DNA of 62,727 nt from Desulfotomaculum copahuensis. Its GTDB lineage: Bacteria; Bacillota; Desulfotomaculia; Desulfotomaculales; Desulfovirgulaceae. The stretch spans positions 1 through 62,727 of the forward strand of contig NZ_LYVF01000054.1 in assembly GCF_001655685.1 (NCBI RefSeq), written 5' to 3'. Shown here piece by piece: positions 61,863 to 62,727 of the stretch. A program made the translations under genes and the position numbers. The notes beneath the pieces are model-generated. The model saw only the letters and a program-made list of their open reading frames with translations. It did no database searches and was not told where the DNA came from. Numbering within the stretch: the first letter of the stretch is position 1; every line of letters begins with the position of its first letter.

Positions 61863-62612
61863 ATGGAGTATCAAGAAAAAATCAGGATGCTGGCCGCACT
61901 TTTAAAAAGCCCCGGTCCCAACTTCGCCCTTACCGGGGCCGGGGTGAGCACGGAAAGCGGCATTCCGGACTTTCGCAGTCCGGGCACCGGTCTGTGGACC
62001 AAATATGATCCCATGCAGGTGGCCAGCCTGAGCTCGTTGCGCCGGGATCCGGCCGCCTTTTACGCCGTCAACCTGCCCCGCTGGCAAACCTTTGAAGGCG
62101 TGCAGCCCAACGACGCCCACCTGTCCCTGGCCCGCCTCGAGAAGCACGGCTACCTGGTGGGAGTGATCACACAGAATATTGACAGTCTGCACCGGATTGC
62201 CGGTTCCCGCCGGGTTTGGGAGGTGCACGGCCACCTGCGCACCTGCCATTGCATGGACTGTGAAAGGAGTTACCCCTTCCGGGAACTGACGGAACGGGCC
62301 GCCGCCCGCGGATTGCCCCGCTGCGCGGCCTGCAACGGAGTTTTGCGACCCGATGTGGTGCTGTTTGAAGATCAGATGAGCGATGATTTTTATAAAGCCA
62401 CCCGGGCACTGACCGGCTGTCAGCTTTTACTGGTGGCGGGCAGCAGCTTGCAGGTTTACCCGGCGGCCGGCCTGCCGCAATATGCCCGCCGGGTGGTGAT
62501 CATCAACCGGGAGGAAACCCCCTGGGACGAGCAGGCCGTCCTGGTCATTCATGCTTCCACCGGCCGGGTCTTCCGGGATCTGCTGGCTGAGATGAACGTG
62601 CCGGAAAATTAG
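61863..62612 (+). CDS. Sir2-type NAD-dependent protein deacylase
   Basis: Sirtuins remove acyl groups from lysines using NAD. The 249-residue product has GAGVSTESGIPDFRSPGTGL near the N-terminus, TQNIDSLHRIAG, the catalytic histidine in WEVHGHL, the zinc cysteines CHCMDCERSY and CAACNGV, and VAGSSLQVYPAAGL. The absence of the Tyr/Arg pair was not examined in detail, so deacetylase versus desuccinylase is left open. ATG 61863 is supported by GGGG about seven bases upstream. Its end overlaps by a few bases with a convergent gene. Confidence 0.93.
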   Translation: MEYQEKIRMLAALLKSPGPNFALTGAGVSTESGIPDFRSPGTGLWTKYDPMQVASLSSLRRDPAAFYAVNLPRWQTFEGVQPNDAHLSLARLEKHGYLVGVITQNIDSLHRIAGSRRVWEVHGHLRTCHCMDCERSYPFRELTERAAARGLPRCAACNGVLRPDVVLFEDQMSDDFYKATRALTGCQLLLVAGSSLQVYPAAGLPQYARRVVIINREETPWDEQAVLVIHASTGRVFRDLLAEMNVPEN

Positions 62613-62727
62613 GGGCGCTGTGATCCTTGAATGCAGACGGGCTTATCTTCAAGCAATTCCAGGGTTACAGCCAACGGCAGGTGATCCGAGGCCGCGGCGG
62701 GAATGGTTTTGACCGCAAGTACCCGCC
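62609..62727 (-). CDS. C-terminal end of an endonuclease/exonuclease/phosphatase (EEP) family protein, partial
   Basis: The last 38 codons of a minus-strand gene that continues beyond the right edge. The segment contains ASDHLPLAVTLEL, the conserved SDH motif close to the C-terminus of EEP-fold enzymes (exonuclease III/DNase I-like). The stop codon overlaps the Sir2 stop. Which EEP enzyme it is cannot be told from this fragment. Confidence 0.7.
   Translation of the reverse strand, partial: RVLAVKTIPAAASDHLPLAVTLELLEDKPVCIQGSQRP

Overview
The window is about 63 kb of GC-rich DNA from an endospore-forming, Gram-positive anaerobe. It most resembles the Desulfotomaculum/Pelotomaculum group of Clostridia (Peptococcaceae-like). 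That placement is inferred from gene content and order: a GerC-type germination protein, spoIVFA/spoIVFB, a spo0B-like gene next to obgE, mreBCD-minCDE-rodA, the paired radical-SAM genes with RNase G, a hypABCDEF block, a T-box leader and sigma-54 enhancer-binding regulators. No insertion sequence, rRNA, prophage or CRISPR array is visible.

Layout. 1-2.8 kb: tail of a germination gene, two small membrane proteins, maf. 2.8-9.7 kb: radC and the shape/division cluster mreB-mreC-mreD-minC-minD-minE-rodA. There is no PBP2 gene between mreD and minC, and MinC is short. 9.8-12.4 kb: a beta-sandwich protein of unknown role, then the SpoIVFA-like/SpoIVFB pair. 12.5-17 kb: two radical-SAM-type genes and RNase E/G. 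17.3-23.2 kb: hypA to hypF for [NiFe]-hydrogenase maturation, with no hydrogenase structural gene nearby. 23.3-28.6 kb: rplU-rpmA without a Prp gene, spo0B-like, obgE, proB, proA. 28.8-36 kb: the core order proA-nadD-rsfS-leuS is opened up by a DUF1847/LysR pair and by a fumarate reductase/succinate dehydrogenase operon with an RRM protein. 36-41 kb: a T-box leader with a complete tRNA-Ala gene inside it, an acyl-CoA synthetase, leuS. 41-53 kb: two parallel sigma-54-controlled modules. 53-58.5 kb: a decaying fatty-acid/acyl-CoA region with two truncated acyl-CoA synthetases, a TetR regulator, a second copy of the short-chain reductase and a FAD oxidoreductase. 58.5-62.7 kb: an acuA-type acetyltransferase, several small proteins, a Sir2 deacylase and the tail of an EEP-family gene.

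The most remarkable element is at 36012-36367. A consensus sigma-A promoter (TTGACA, 17 bp, TATAAT) drives a T-box riboswitch whose specifier reads GCC (Ala). At the place normally taken by Stem III it carries a complete tRNA-Ala with anticodon GGC, G3-U70 and an encoded CCA end. The leader therefore contains the tRNA it should sense. The next gene is an acyl-CoA synthetase, not alaS.

The second notable system is the pair of sigma-54 regulons. Two paralogous PAS-AAA+-Fis activators each sit upstream of a -24/-12 promoter preceded by three 16-bp palindromes of the same type (TTCCGGAAWTCCGGAA-like). Module 1 encodes a CoA-transferase, a GntP-type permease and an acetoacetyl-CoA reductase-like SDR. 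Module 2 encodes a 3-hydroxybutyrate dehydrogenase, a small membrane protein and a sodium:solute symporter. Together they look like a 3-hydroxybutyrate/acetoacetate (short-chain acid) uptake and activation system.

All calls come from reading the sequence and from knowledge of the families; no database search was run. Start codons were chosen by Shine-Dalgarno position and family length, and many are GTG or TTG.
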